The notes beneath the pieces were generated by a model. It was not told the origin of the DNA, did not search any database, and saw nothing but the letters and a program-made list of their open reading frames with translations. The position numbers were made by a program, and so were the translations under genes. Source: Cyclobacteriaceae bacterium (GTDB lineage Bacteria; Bacteroidota; Bacteroidia; Cytophagales; Cyclobacteriaceae). Taken from it: DNA of 64,000 nt. The stretch is taken from contig JAEUUA010000025.1 of the NCBI GenBank assembly GCA_016787755.1, positions 1 through 64,000 of the forward strand, in the 5' to 3' direction. Below, in pieces: positions 1 through 7,358 of the stretch. The first letter of the stretch is position 1. Each line of letters opens with the position of its first letter.

Positions 1-87
1 GAAGCTTTGAAGAGAGAAAAACAGTTGAAATCAGCGAAAGGTAGAGCGTTCGCATGGAGTATGGTGGACAAAACAAAAAACGCATAG
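1..87 (+). CDS. GIY-YIG nuclease family protein, C-terminal end (partial)
   Basis: Frame 1 is open from the window edge and encodes 28 residues before a TAG stop at 85-87. The peptide contains EALKREKQLKSAKGRAF, which matches the usual tail of small UvrC-like GIY-YIG nucleases (a Glu-Ala-x-x-Arg-Glu-x-Gln-Leu-Lys helix, then Lys-Gly-Arg-x-Phe). The GIY-YIG catalytic half lies outside the window, so activity cannot be judged. In many Bacteroidota these small nucleases are stand-alone genes of about 80-100 residues. A tRNA T-arm-like hairpin follows directly at 99-140. The identification rests on a short tail and is moderately sure. Confidence 0.6.
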   Translation, partial: EALKREKQLKSAKGRAFAWSMVDKTKNA

Positions 88-98
88 TTGGATTCATA

Positions 99-140
99 TC
101 CGCCAACTGGCGGACGGGGGTTCAACTCCCCCCCGCGCTA
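99..140 (+). repeat. Inverted repeat plus tRNA T-arm-like hairpin after the GIY-YIG gene
   Basis: A perfect inverted repeat, TCCGCCA/TGGCGGA (99-105 and 108-114), runs straight into a T-arm mimic. The mimic has GGGGG at 116-120, the loop TTCAACT at 121-127 (fits the T-loop consensus TTCRANY) and CCCCC at 128-132, then CCGCGCT and A like the 3' side of an acceptor stem with a discriminator base. No CCA is encoded, and the bases before it are protein-coding, so a complete tRNA is not present here. It could be a nuclease recognition site, a decayed tRNA or tmRNA end, or a mobile-repeat boundary. Confidence 0.5.
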
Positions 141-259
141 CTTTCTTCTTAAAATTTGTCTATTCTCTTCCAAGTCATTAACTAATTCGAATATAATTTG
201 TCGTTAGCTAGATTTTCTCTAAATTAAAATCGAAACAAAGGCGAGGGCAGCATTTTCTC

Positions 260-661
260 ATGACAACTTCTAAACAACTCTATACAAATGACTTTGAAGT
301 GCATGCTTCCATCAAAATGCTTTATCCCTACCTTCAAACACCCAGTGGGCTTTCCGAATGGTTTGCTGACAATGTGACGATCAGTCCTGAAAAGGTTTAT
401 ACATTTGTTTGGGATAATGAAGAGCACAAAGCAATAATGACTTCGCATCGGGTTAATCACTTTGTAAAGTTTGAATACCTTCCAGAGAACAAAGAGGACG
501 AAAAGGATCCCTCCTATTTCGAACTTAGACTAGAAGTAAATGAGCTCACACAAACTACTTTTTTAAAAGTAATTGACTATTCTGATTTTGAAGATCTCAA
601 CGAACTCAATGACTTATGGGAGGGTTTGGTTGAAAACCTGAGAGGAGTAGTGGGAGGCTGA
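260..661 (+). CDS. START-like domain (SRPBCC/AHSA1-type) protein
   Basis: A 133-residue cytosolic protein without signal peptide or membrane segments. The opening (Tyr-x-x-Asp-Phe-Glu-Val-x-Ala-Ser) followed by Leu-Tyr-Pro-Tyr-Leu-x-Thr-Pro-x-Gly-Leu-x-x-Trp-Phe-Ala-Asp-Asn-Val matches the Bacteroidota START-like branch of the SRPBCC fold related to AHSA1. It ends in a C-terminal helix (Leu-x-x-Leu-Trp-x-x-Leu-Val-x-x-Leu-Arg). These proteins form a helix-grip fold with a hydrophobic cavity; no ligand is established for this branch. The ATG follows a purine-rich stretch. It stands alone, 111 bp upstream of pgi, and nothing ties it to glycolysis. Confidence 0.8.
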   Translation: MTTSKQLYTNDFEVHASIKMLYPYLQTPSGLSEWFADNVTISPEKVYTFVWDNEEHKAIMTSHRVNHFVKFEYLPENKEDEKDPSYFELRLEVNELTQTTFLKVIDYSDFEDLNELNDLWEGLVENLRGVVGG

Positions 662-730
662 ATTCTCAAGGTCTCACAAGATTTATAAACTATATTATTC
701 ACATGCGGTGAGTCACTCCGCAACTTCTCC

Positions 731-756
731 TATTTTTGTAGTGTTAATTTAACACT
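731..756 (+). promoter_or_regulatory. pgi promoter -7 box with an adjacent palindrome
   Basis: TATTTTTG at 731-738 fits the Bacteroidota -7 consensus TAnnTTTG. No convincing TTTG-type -33 element lies 19-21 bases upstream. Two bases downstream is a perfect inverted repeat, AGTGTTAA (740-747), one spacer base, TTAACACT (749-756). It overlaps the expected transcription start and ends 16 bp before the pgi ATG. The position fits a repressor site, but an mRNA hairpin is also possible. Confidence 0.45.
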
Positions 757-772
757 CCAAAAATTCATTCCT

Positions 773-2425
773 ATGTTATCAAAGATTAATCCTGCCGAAA
801 CAATTGCCTGGCAAAAACTGACTTCACACTTTATTGAAATGCAGGCAACGCATATGCGCGAATTATTTCAGGAAGATGCGCAGCGATTTGAAAAATTCAA
901 TTTGAAGTTTGACGACATCCTCATCGACTATTCTAAAAATATTATAACCGCTGAAACTATCGAGTTATTAATTGAACTTGCTGAGGAAGTTGGATTGAAG
1001 GAATCTATCGAGGCCATGTTTAAGGGAGATAAGATCAATCAAACCGAACACCGCGCTGTTCTGCACGTTGCGCTACGCAATCGGGCTAATACGCCTATAT
1101 ATGTAGGCGGTGAGGATGTAATGCCTCAAATCAATCAAGTGCTTGATCAGATAAAAACCTTCTCCGAAAAATTATTAAAGGGAAGTTGGAAAGGCTTTAC
1201 AGGAAAAGCGATTACCGATATCGTGAACATAGGAATTGGAGGTTCTGATTTAGGACCCTTGATGGTTACTGAAGCATTAAAGCCTTATCACACATCCATT
1301 AAACCTCACTTTGTTTCGAATGTGGATGGAACACACATTACCGAAACTCTTAAAAATCTTAATCCTGAAACCACGTTGTTCATCATTGCCTCTAAAACAT
1401 TTACCACACAAGAGACGATGACCAATGCGGAGACATCCAAAAATTGGTTTATTGAAAAGACGGATGGTAAAGGTGAAGTGGCCAAACATTTTGTTGCTGT
1501 GTCCACAAACTCAAAGTCAGTAAGCGACTTTGGTATTGCTCCCGAAAACATGTTTGTGTTTTGGGATTGGGTAGGTGGACGTTATTCATTGTGGTCGTCA
1601 ATTGGTTTGTCAATTGCCTGTACTATTGGATTTGAAAATTTTACAAAGTTGCTAGAAGGGGCGCATGACATCGACAATCATTTTAAAGATCAACCTTTCG
1701 AAAAAAATATTCCTGTTATTCTTGCGCTACTCGGAATCTGGTACACAAACTTTTTTGATGCGCACTCTGAAGCCATTCTTCCTTATGATCAATACTTACA
1801 TCGTTTTGCTGCCTACTTTCAACAAGGAAATATGGAAAGCAATGGAAAGTCAGTAGATCGAGATGGCAATCCGGTGCTCTATCAAACTGGTCCTATTATC
1901 TGGGGTGAGCCTGGCACCAATGGGCAGCATGCATTTTATCAATTGATTCATCAGGGGACCAAAATTATTCCCTGTGATTTTATTGCCCCTATCGAATCAC
2001 AGAACCCTATTGGTGATCATCATGTAAAGTTACTTTCTAACTTTTTTGCGCAAACAGAAGCCTTGATGATTGGGAAAACTGCCGAGGTGGTTGAGAAAGA
2101 ATTACGTGCTGCAGGCATGAGCAAAGAGGAAATTAATTTCCATTTGCCTTATCGGGTATTTAGCGGTAACAGACCTACTAACTCAATCCTGTTCAAAAAA
2201 TTAAACCCCTATACATTGGGTGTCTTGATTGCCATGTATGAGCATAAGATCTTCGTTCAAGGAGTAATCTGGAACATCTTTAGTTTCGATCAATGGGGTG
2301 TTGAATTGGGAAAAGTACTCGCTAAAAAAATATTGCCCGAACTAACATCAACTCAACCTATTACCACTCACGATTCCTCTACGAACGGACTGATCAATTA
2401 TTTCAAACGATTGAAATCCGAATAA
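773..2425 (+). CDS. pgi: Glucose-6-phosphate isomerase
   Basis: A 550-residue cytosolic enzyme that interconverts glucose 6-phosphate and fructose 6-phosphate, of usual length for the long bacterial form. Visible landmarks are the sugar-phosphate-binding GIGGSDLGP near residue 152, the first PGI signature Asp-Trp-Val-Gly-Gly-Arg-Tyr-Ser near 265, Gly-Gln-His-Ala-Phe-Tyr-Gln-Leu (catalytic His region) near 385, and the second signature Phe-Asp-Gln-Trp-Gly-Val-Glu-Leu-Gly-Lys near 506. It heads a block with pfkA and a ROK glucokinase that covers glucose phosphorylation to fructose 1,6-bisphosphate. Its last codons contain the palindrome at 2400-2417. Confidence 0.97.
   Translation: MLSKINPAETIAWQKLTSHFIEMQATHMRELFQEDAQRFEKFNLKFDDILIDYSKNIITAETIELLIELAEEVGLKESIEAMFKGDKINQTEHRAVLHVALRNRANTPIYVGGEDVMPQINQVLDQIKTFSEKLLKGSWKGFTGKAITDIVNIGIGGSDLGPLMVTEALKPYHTSIKPHFVSNVDGTHITETLKNLNPETTLFIIASKTFTTQETMTNAETSKNWFIEKTDGKGEVAKHFVAVSTNSKSVSDFGIAPENMFVFWDWVGGRYSLWSSIGLSIACTIGFENFTKLLEGAHDIDNHFKDQPFEKNIPVILALLGIWYTNFFDAHSEAILPYDQYLHRFAAYFQQGNMESNGKSVDRDGNPVLYQTGPIIWGEPGTNGQHAFYQLIHQGTKIIPCDFIAPIESQNPIGDHHVKLLSNFFAQTEALMIGKTAEVVEKELRAAGMSKEEINFHLPYRVFSGNRPTNSILFKKLNPYTLGVLIAMYEHKIFVQGVIWNIFSFDQWGVELGKVLAKKILPELTSTQPITTHDSSTNGLINYFKRLKSE
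2400..2417. promoter_or_regulatory. Candidate operator upstream of pfkA, identical to the pckG site
   Basis: ATTTCAAACGATTGAAAT is a perfect 7-bp inverted repeat around ACGA. It lies in the last codons of pgi, about 19 bp upstream of the pfkA -33 element. The same 18 bases occur at 10524-10541 upstream of pckG. Exact identity plus palindromy in front of genes for opposing steps suggests a shared transcription-factor site. It is also coding sequence here, so codon constraint could explain part of it. Confidence 0.45.
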
Positions 2426-2435
2426 AACCCGAATC

Positions 2436-2466
2436 CTTGTAAAACCCCTTTCAACCCCTATTTTTG
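2436..2466 (+). promoter_or_regulatory. pfkA promoter (Bacteroidota type)
   Basis: CTTG at 2436-2439 and TATTTTTG at 2459-2466 are separated by 19 bp. This matches the Bacteroidota pattern of TTTG, 19-20 bases, TAnnTTTG, with one mismatch in the -33 element. The -7 box ends 19 bp before the pfkA ATG. It implies pfkA and the genes after it can be transcribed separately from pgi. Confidence 0.55.
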
Positions 2467-2485
2467 AGCTTCTTATAAATCGGGA

Positions 2486-3469
2486 ATGGATTCAAAAATT
2501 TCAAAAATTGGGGTATTTACTTCGGGTGGTGATGCACCCGGAATGAACGCTGCGTTGCGTGCTGTGGTGCGGGCTTCTATTTTCTACAAAAAAGAAGTAC
2601 ATGGCATTATGCAAGGGTATGAGGGCATGATCAGTGGAGACATTGTGAAGCTTGGAGCGCGCTCGGTAGGCAACATCATTCAACGGGGTGGAACGATTCT
2701 TAAATCTGCGCGTAGCAAAGAGTTTAGAACCCCCGAAGGCCGCGCAAAGGCTTATCAAAATTTAAAGAAACATGGCATTGATGCGTTAGTTGCCATTGGA
2801 GGCGATGGAACGTTTACAGGGCTGCATAAACTCTACGAAGAATATGCCATCCCTTCTATCTGTATGCCAGGTACAATCGATAATGATTTAACAGGAACCG
2901 ATTATACCATTGGATTCGATACCGCTACCAATACAGCGGTTGAAGCCATTGATAAAATCAGAGACACGGCTATTTCTCACAACCGGCTTTTCTTCATTGA
3001 GGTAATGGGGCGCAACTCGGGTTACATTGCTATCAACTGTGGCATTGCCGGTGGAGCGGTTGCCACCATTATTCCGGAAGAGTCAATGACCTTGGATGAG
3101 TTATTTGCTAAATTGGATGAAGGGGGTAAGACAAATAAGAAATCAAGTTTAGTTGTAGTTGCTGAAGGCAGTAAATTAGGAGGTGCCATGGAACTCGCTA
3201 AAAAATTCTCTGAACGCAATAATTACTTCGATATCAAAGTAACTATCCTGGGGCATCTTCAGCGGGGTGGCAGCCCCACTTATTTTGATCGGGTACTCGC
3301 CAGCAAAATGGGTGTTGCCGCGGTGGAAGGATTACTGGCCGGTGAAAAGGACTGTATGGTAGGAGTCCTTAATAACAAAGTTGTTTACAACAGCTTTGCC
3401 GATATCATCGACAAGCATCATGAAATTGATAGTGAATCTTTACGAATAGCAAAAATTCTTTCCATCTAA
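2486..3469 (+). CDS. pfkA: ATP-dependent 6-phosphofructokinase
   Basis: A 327-residue enzyme of the short allosteric bacterial PfkA type that phosphorylates fructose 6-phosphate to fructose 1,6-bisphosphate. It shows GGDAPGMNA near residues 14-22 (ATP site), Ile-Gly-Gly-Asp-Gly-Thr-Phe near 105, PGTIDNDLTGTD near 128 (catalytic Asp region), Met-Gly-Arg-Asn-Ser-Gly near 171 and GHLQRGGSP near 256 (the PFK signature). GGDG rather than GGDD after the ATP loop supports ATP over pyrophosphate as donor. It has its own promoter upstream and sits 7 bp before the glucokinase. Confidence 0.96.
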   Translation: MDSKISKIGVFTSGGDAPGMNAALRAVVRASIFYKKEVHGIMQGYEGMISGDIVKLGARSVGNIIQRGGTILKSARSKEFRTPEGRAKAYQNLKKHGIDALVAIGGDGTFTGLHKLYEEYAIPSICMPGTIDNDLTGTDYTIGFDTATNTAVEAIDKIRDTAISHNRLFFIEVMGRNSGYIAINCGIAGGAVATIIPEESMTLDELFAKLDEGGKTNKKSSLVVVAEGSKLGGAMELAKKFSERNNYFDIKVTILGHLQRGGSPTYFDRVLASKMGVAAVEGLLAGEKDCMVGVLNNKVVYNSFADIIDKHHEIDSESLRIAKILSI

Positions 3470-3476
3470 TTAGTGT

Positions 3477-4460
3477 ATGAAAGATCTAACGGTTGGCATC
3501 GACATTGGCGGAACAAATACAAAGTATGGTATTGTTGACCGCAAGGGAAATGTGCTACATCAAGGAAATATTCCTACCACGGAGTATGATGAATTTCAAG
3601 CGTACTTTGATGGAATGGCAGATGCCCTGCGGATTGGAATCCAGGATTTGCCTTCGGACTCACGCATAGTTGGGATTGGAATTGGGGCGGCTAACGGGAA
3701 TTATTATACGGGCAATATTGAACGTGCCACTAACTTAAAGTGGAAAGGGGTACTTCCTTTGGCAAGTATGTTCAAAGAAGAATTTGACGTGCCTTGCATT
3801 CTTACCAATGATGCGAATGCGGCAGCTGTAGGAGAAATGATCTACGGCAATGCCAAGAACATGAAAGACTTTGTCGTGATTACCCTCGGTACCGGATTAG
3901 GAAGTGGTTTTGTGTGTGGTGGTGTGCTGCTAAATGGGCATCATGGAATTGCAGGCGAAGTGGGCCATACTTCCGTGAACCCGAATGGAAGATATTGTAA
4001 CTGTGGAAAGCGAGGATGTCTTGAAACGTATGTTTCGGCAACCGGCATAAAAAGAACCGTTTATAAATTATTGGCTGATCATTTAGAGCCTAGTGAATTA
4101 AGAGGAATCAGCTTTGAAGATTTGAATACCAAAATGATTTCGGAAGCTGCAAATCGGGGTGATGTGGTGGCTTGTGAAGCGTTTGAATATACTGGAAGGA
4201 TTTTAGGAATGAAACTAGCTGAAACCGCTGTTCATACAGACCCGGAAGCAATCTTTTTGTTTGGCGGTTTAGCCATGGCGGGTGATTTAATCTTCCGGCC
4301 CACTATCAAACACATGGAAGCTAACCTGATGCCCTTGTTCCGTGGGAAAATAAAAGTACTCCCTTCTGCCATGCAAAATCAGGCTGCACCCATTTTAGGC
4401 GCCAGTAGTTTAGTGTGGGATTATCTTGATAAGCTACAGTTGAAGTCAGAACTTGCTTAA
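3477..4460 (+). CDS. ROK family glucokinase
   Basis: A 327-residue sugar kinase of the ROK family. The ATP-binding motif Asp-Ile-Gly-Gly-Thr-Asn-Thr-Lys is at residues 8-15. The ROK zinc motif Cys-Asn-Cys-Gly-Lys-Arg-Gly-Cys-Leu-Glu lies near residues 178-187, preceded by Gly-Glu-Val-Gly-His. There is no N-terminal helix-turn-helix, so it is a kinase and not a ROK repressor. Its place directly after pfkA, with pgi upstream, makes glucose the likely substrate. Its stop codon shares one base with the start of the downstream MFS gene (TAATG), indicating coupled translation. Confidence 0.88.
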   Translation: MKDLTVGIDIGGTNTKYGIVDRKGNVLHQGNIPTTEYDEFQAYFDGMADALRIGIQDLPSDSRIVGIGIGAANGNYYTGNIERATNLKWKGVLPLASMFKEEFDVPCILTNDANAAAVGEMIYGNAKNMKDFVVITLGTGLGSGFVCGGVLLNGHHGIAGEVGHTSVNPNGRYCNCGKRGCLETYVSATGIKRTVYKLLADHLEPSELRGISFEDLNTKMISEAANRGDVVACEAFEYTGRILGMKLAETAVHTDPEAIFLFGGLAMAGDLIFRPTIKHMEANLMPLFRGKIKVLPSAMQNQAAPILGASSLVWDYLDKLQLKSELA

Positions 4461-5773
4461 TGGAGTTCAATCAATCAAATCAGATTGAGAACTCAGGCAG
4501 AGATAAAACCTCTTCGGTAAAGAAAAATAAAAAACGGGGATTCACTCTTTTTGCTCTTATCCTGGCAGGTGAAGCCATCTTCTTTCTCCCCTTTGTGATA
4601 GCCAGAATTTTTCGCCCTACCCTGTTGGCTGTATTCGAAATCACTAACACACAATTAGGCGCATTCTTTTCTGTGTATGGAATCATCGCCATGGTATCTT
4701 ATTTTTTTGGTGGGCCGCTAGCCGATCGGTTTTCCACCAGAAACCTGATGGCAATCGCTTTGTGGTTAACAGGTATGAGTGGGTTCATCTTTGCAACCGT
4801 TCCGTCTCATCAAATTGTATATGCGCTCTATGCCTTCTGGGGCATAACGACTATTCTGCTATTTTGGGCTGCCCTTATCCGAGCCACCCGCGAATGGGGC
4901 GGTTCTGATTTTCAAGGGCGTGCTTTTGGATTGTTGGAAGCTGGAAGAGGCGCCACCGCTGCATTACTAGGTTCTGTCTCCGTATTGATTTTCTCTTATT
5001 TTAATCCTGAAGAAGCTGCTCAAACTTTTTCACAAAGCAGAAGAGAATCTTTTCAAGATGTAATTTTAATGGCTTCGGGTATTACCTTCTTAAGCGGAGT
5101 CCTTGTTTGGATCTTTGTCCCCAAAACATCAACATCACATTCTAACGAACCTGTAATTACACGATCCACTTTTCTGAAACTGTTGCTCACTCCAACCGTG
5201 TGGATGCTGGCAGTAATAATTGTGTGCGCCTATGTTGGATATAAAATTACCGATAACTTTTCGCTTTATGTAAAAGATGTACTAGGCGTTACGGAAACTC
5301 AAGCAGCCACCGTGGGTACCTTGGCACTTTGGATGCGGATGATTGTTGCGCTTATTGCAGGCTATTTTGCAGATCGATTCAGTGGCGTGAAAATTATTAT
5401 AGTCTGCTTTGCCTTGAATACTTTAGGTAGTTTGGCGATTGGATTAGGATTTTTAACCACCTCATTCTGGTTTGTGGGTATCACGTTTACTTCGATCTTA
5501 ATTGGAGTGTACGGAGTACGGGTTTTATACTTTGCTGTGTTAGAGGAAGCGCGAATTCCATTATTCACCACAGGCACGGTGGTAGGCATTATTTCTTTCA
5601 TTGGCTTTACCCCCGATATTTTTATGAGTCCGTTGGCCGGATATCTTCTCGATCAGTTCCCTGGTGTACAAGGCCATCAGTTTGTTTTTTTTGTTTTGAT
5701 GATCTTTTCAATCCTTGGAATGGCAACATCATTTCTGTTTTTCCAGTCGCAGAAAAATATGAAATCAATTTAG
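4460..5773 (+). CDS. MFS transporter, probable hexose importer
   Basis: A 437-residue integral membrane protein with about 12 hydrophobic segments. After a charged N-terminus (Lys/Arg-rich, residues 20-27) the first helix starts near residue 29. The MFS loop 2-3 signature appears as Gly-Gly-Pro-Leu-Ala-Asp-Arg-Phe-Ser-Thr-Arg, with a related Gly-Tyr-Phe-Ala-Asp-Arg-Phe-Ser in the second half. The gene overlaps the glucokinase stop by one base, so glucose or a related hexose is the obvious cargo. That is inferred from context; the sequence alone does not give specificity. Confidence 0.82.
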   Translation: MEFNQSNQIENSGRDKTSSVKKNKKRGFTLFALILAGEAIFFLPFVIARIFRPTLLAVFEITNTQLGAFFSVYGIIAMVSYFFGGPLADRFSTRNLMAIALWLTGMSGFIFATVPSHQIVYALYAFWGITTILLFWAALIRATREWGGSDFQGRAFGLLEAGRGATAALLGSVSVLIFSYFNPEEAAQTFSQSRRESFQDVILMASGITFLSGVLVWIFVPKTSTSHSNEPVITRSTFLKLLLTPTVWMLAVIIVCAYVGYKITDNFSLYVKDVLGVTETQAATVGTLALWMRMIVALIAGYFADRFSGVKIIIVCFALNTLGSLAIGLGFLTTSFWFVGITFTSILIGVYGVRVLYFAVLEEARIPLFTTGTVVGIISFIGFTPDIFMSPLAGYLLDQFPGVQGHQFVFFVLMIFSILGMATSFLFFQSQKNMKSI

Positions 5774-5817
5774 TTAAATCATGCGGAAGCTAACAAGACT
5801 ACGTTATCATATTTGCA

Positions 5818-7065
5818 TTAATGACCTGGCTTTTTTAGAAAGATAAAATCGCCCCCTTCATCGCCTACCTGACCGATGGCTCCATACTGAGGTACTTGTC
5901 CGTTCGGGCTATTATTTATGACGGCTGTCTTAAAGGTGCGGAACAAATCTTCTGCTGAGATCATAGGTTGATTATTGTCAGCTAAATTTTTAATCAGGTA
6001 GTTTACAAACACACTTCTATCAGGAACCGTTTTTAGCGTGCCACTGGTCATTGCCTTTCTGCTTGCCAACTTATACTGTTCAAGTACCGCACGACTGTTT
6101 TCAAAAGTCACGGCCCTTTCCTTGAAAATGCTCCCACTAAAACAAGCATCGGTTATCAACAAAGTATGTTTTGAATTAATGCCCCCAATATAATCGCGAA
6201 TGGTACTGTTTGAGAGCCACCTTGACTTTGAATCTCGTTTAGCATCTGTGGGAAGCCAAAAACCTTGTTTCATGTTCTCATCCCAAATTCCGTGGCCTGC
6301 ATAAAATACCAATAACTGATCGGTGGGCGTCACTTTATTCGCGAGTACATCAAAGGCATCAATGATCTGGTCTCGGGTTGGGTTCTGTAATACGATGGTG
6401 TTTTCCGGTGCAAAGGTATAGCTCGTTTGAAGTATCGAATTGAATTTCTTGACATCCGAAACTGGTTCATCCAGGTCTTGAATCCCGTCATCCTCATACG
6501 TATCAATTCCAATGAGCAATGCATAATAGTTTCTTTTTTGCAGCTCTTCATAAAGCAAGGTGCCATAAGTATTCGTTGGTTGACTAATGACATCTGAGTC
6601 AGAGGTCCGCGTTGTACCGAGTACCGGAGAAGATACTTTAAGCAGTTCAACTTTTCCTCCGGTGCCGGGCGGACAGGTATTCTTGCCAAAACTTCCGGAC
6701 CATTTTCCAATTAACTTTTCCTGACCATTAGCATTGGAATATTCGAGTCTAATGGTGGAAAGGCAACCTGCACTCGTCTTATACACATATTCAGTTTGTC
6801 TGATCTCAATTGATTTTGTTTTCGCAGTCCCTGAAAAAATAGTCCGTGCAGAATCTTTATGATTCAGGCTCATGCTGGTAGAATATCCTTCCAGAATAGC
6901 GCCTTTCTGTGTAAAAAAATATTCAATGATAATATCCTGGCTAAAAGGAACTTCAGCCACTCCGTTCCAATACCCGGTTATATTAGGGATTTTCTGTGCG
7001 AATACGGAGGCTATGCTTAGTGGTAACAAAAGCACGAATAGAATGTAAGAACGTGCAGTTAACAT
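5818..7065 (-). CDS. Secreted caspase-like (peptidase C14) protein
   Basis: With the ATG at 7065 the product is 415 residues and starts with a clean signal peptide (Met-Leu-Thr-Ala-Arg, a long hydrophobic core, then Ser-Val-Phe-Ala-Gln). An upstream in-frame ATG at 7113 adds 16 polar residues ahead of it and is less likely. Residues about 25-135 form a beta-rich module. The caspase p20-like domain begins at Tyr-Tyr-Ala-Leu-Leu-Ile-Gly-Ile-Asp. The catalytic dyad is visible as His in Tyr-Ala-Gly-His-Gly (about 257) and Cys in Asp-Ala-Cys-Phe-Ser-Gly (about 307). It is probably a periplasmic cysteine protease that cleaves after basic residues, as other bacterial metacaspases do. It is monocistronic, with no obvious partner. 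Confidence 0.85.
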   Translation of the reverse strand: MLTARSYILFVLLLPLSIASVFAQKIPNITGYWNGVAEVPFSQDIIIEYFFTQKGAILEGYSTSMSLNHKDSARTIFSGTAKTKSIEIRQTEYVYKTSAGCLSTIRLEYSNANGQEKLIGKWSGSFGKNTCPPGTGGKVELLKVSSPVLGTTRTSDSDVISQPTNTYGTLLYEELQKRNYYALLIGIDTYEDDGIQDLDEPVSDVKKFNSILQTSYTFAPENTIVLQNPTRDQIIDAFDVLANKVTPTDQLLVFYAGHGIWDENMKQGFWLPTDAKRDSKSRWLSNSTIRDYIGGINSKHTLLITDACFSGSIFKERAVTFENSRAVLEQYKLASRKAMTSGTLKTVPDRSVFVNYLIKNLADNNQPMISAEDLFRTFKTAVINNSPNGQVPQYGAIGQVGDEGGDFIFLKKPGH

Positions 7066-7130
7066 CTTACTAAAGTAACAAAATTTCTCTTTATGGACAA
7101 TGTCAGTAGACATCTCCCTTGTAGGAATAC

Positions 7131-7268
7131 GTGGTGGAGTTCATCGCAGGTAGTATTGCTTGGTTCGTAGGTTTTATCAGCCACTATCAGAATGAAGAAT
7201 CGGATTTAAAAAAAATGAAATCTCATCGGCCAAGCAGCATATCGGGAATCAAAGAAAATTTTGGATAG
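7131..7268 (+). CDS. Possible small membrane protein, 45 residues
   Basis: A short frame in the gap between the caspase gene and cbpA begins with GTG at 7131 and ends with TAG at 7266-7268. AGGA sits about 4 bases ahead of the GTG as a plausible ribosome binding site. The predicted peptide has one hydrophobic stretch (Phe-Ile-Ala-Gly-Ser-Ile-Ala-Trp-Phe-Val-Gly-Phe-Ile) near the start, then a charged tail with Asn-Glu-Glu and Lys-Lys. That gives a small single-pass membrane protein. The family is not recognised and the frame could be fortuitous. Confidence 0.35.
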   Translation: MVEFIAGSIAWFVGFISHYQNEESDLKKMKSHRPSSISGIKENFG

Positions 7269-7358
7269 GAATGATGAGAATCATGCCCTTGCATGACGGA
7301 CATCACAACAAACGGTTGTTCTTTATCGTAATCTGCTTATTCAAAGGAACTACAAAAA

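Noticed and set aside
1..140. 3' end of a tmRNA (ssrA), suggested by the TTCAACT loop and the GGAC before it
   Set aside because: Bases 1-87 encode a GIY-YIG-type C-terminus in an open frame, the acceptor-like end lacks the tmRNA G-U pair position, and no CCA is encoded. A T-arm mimic is the safer reading.
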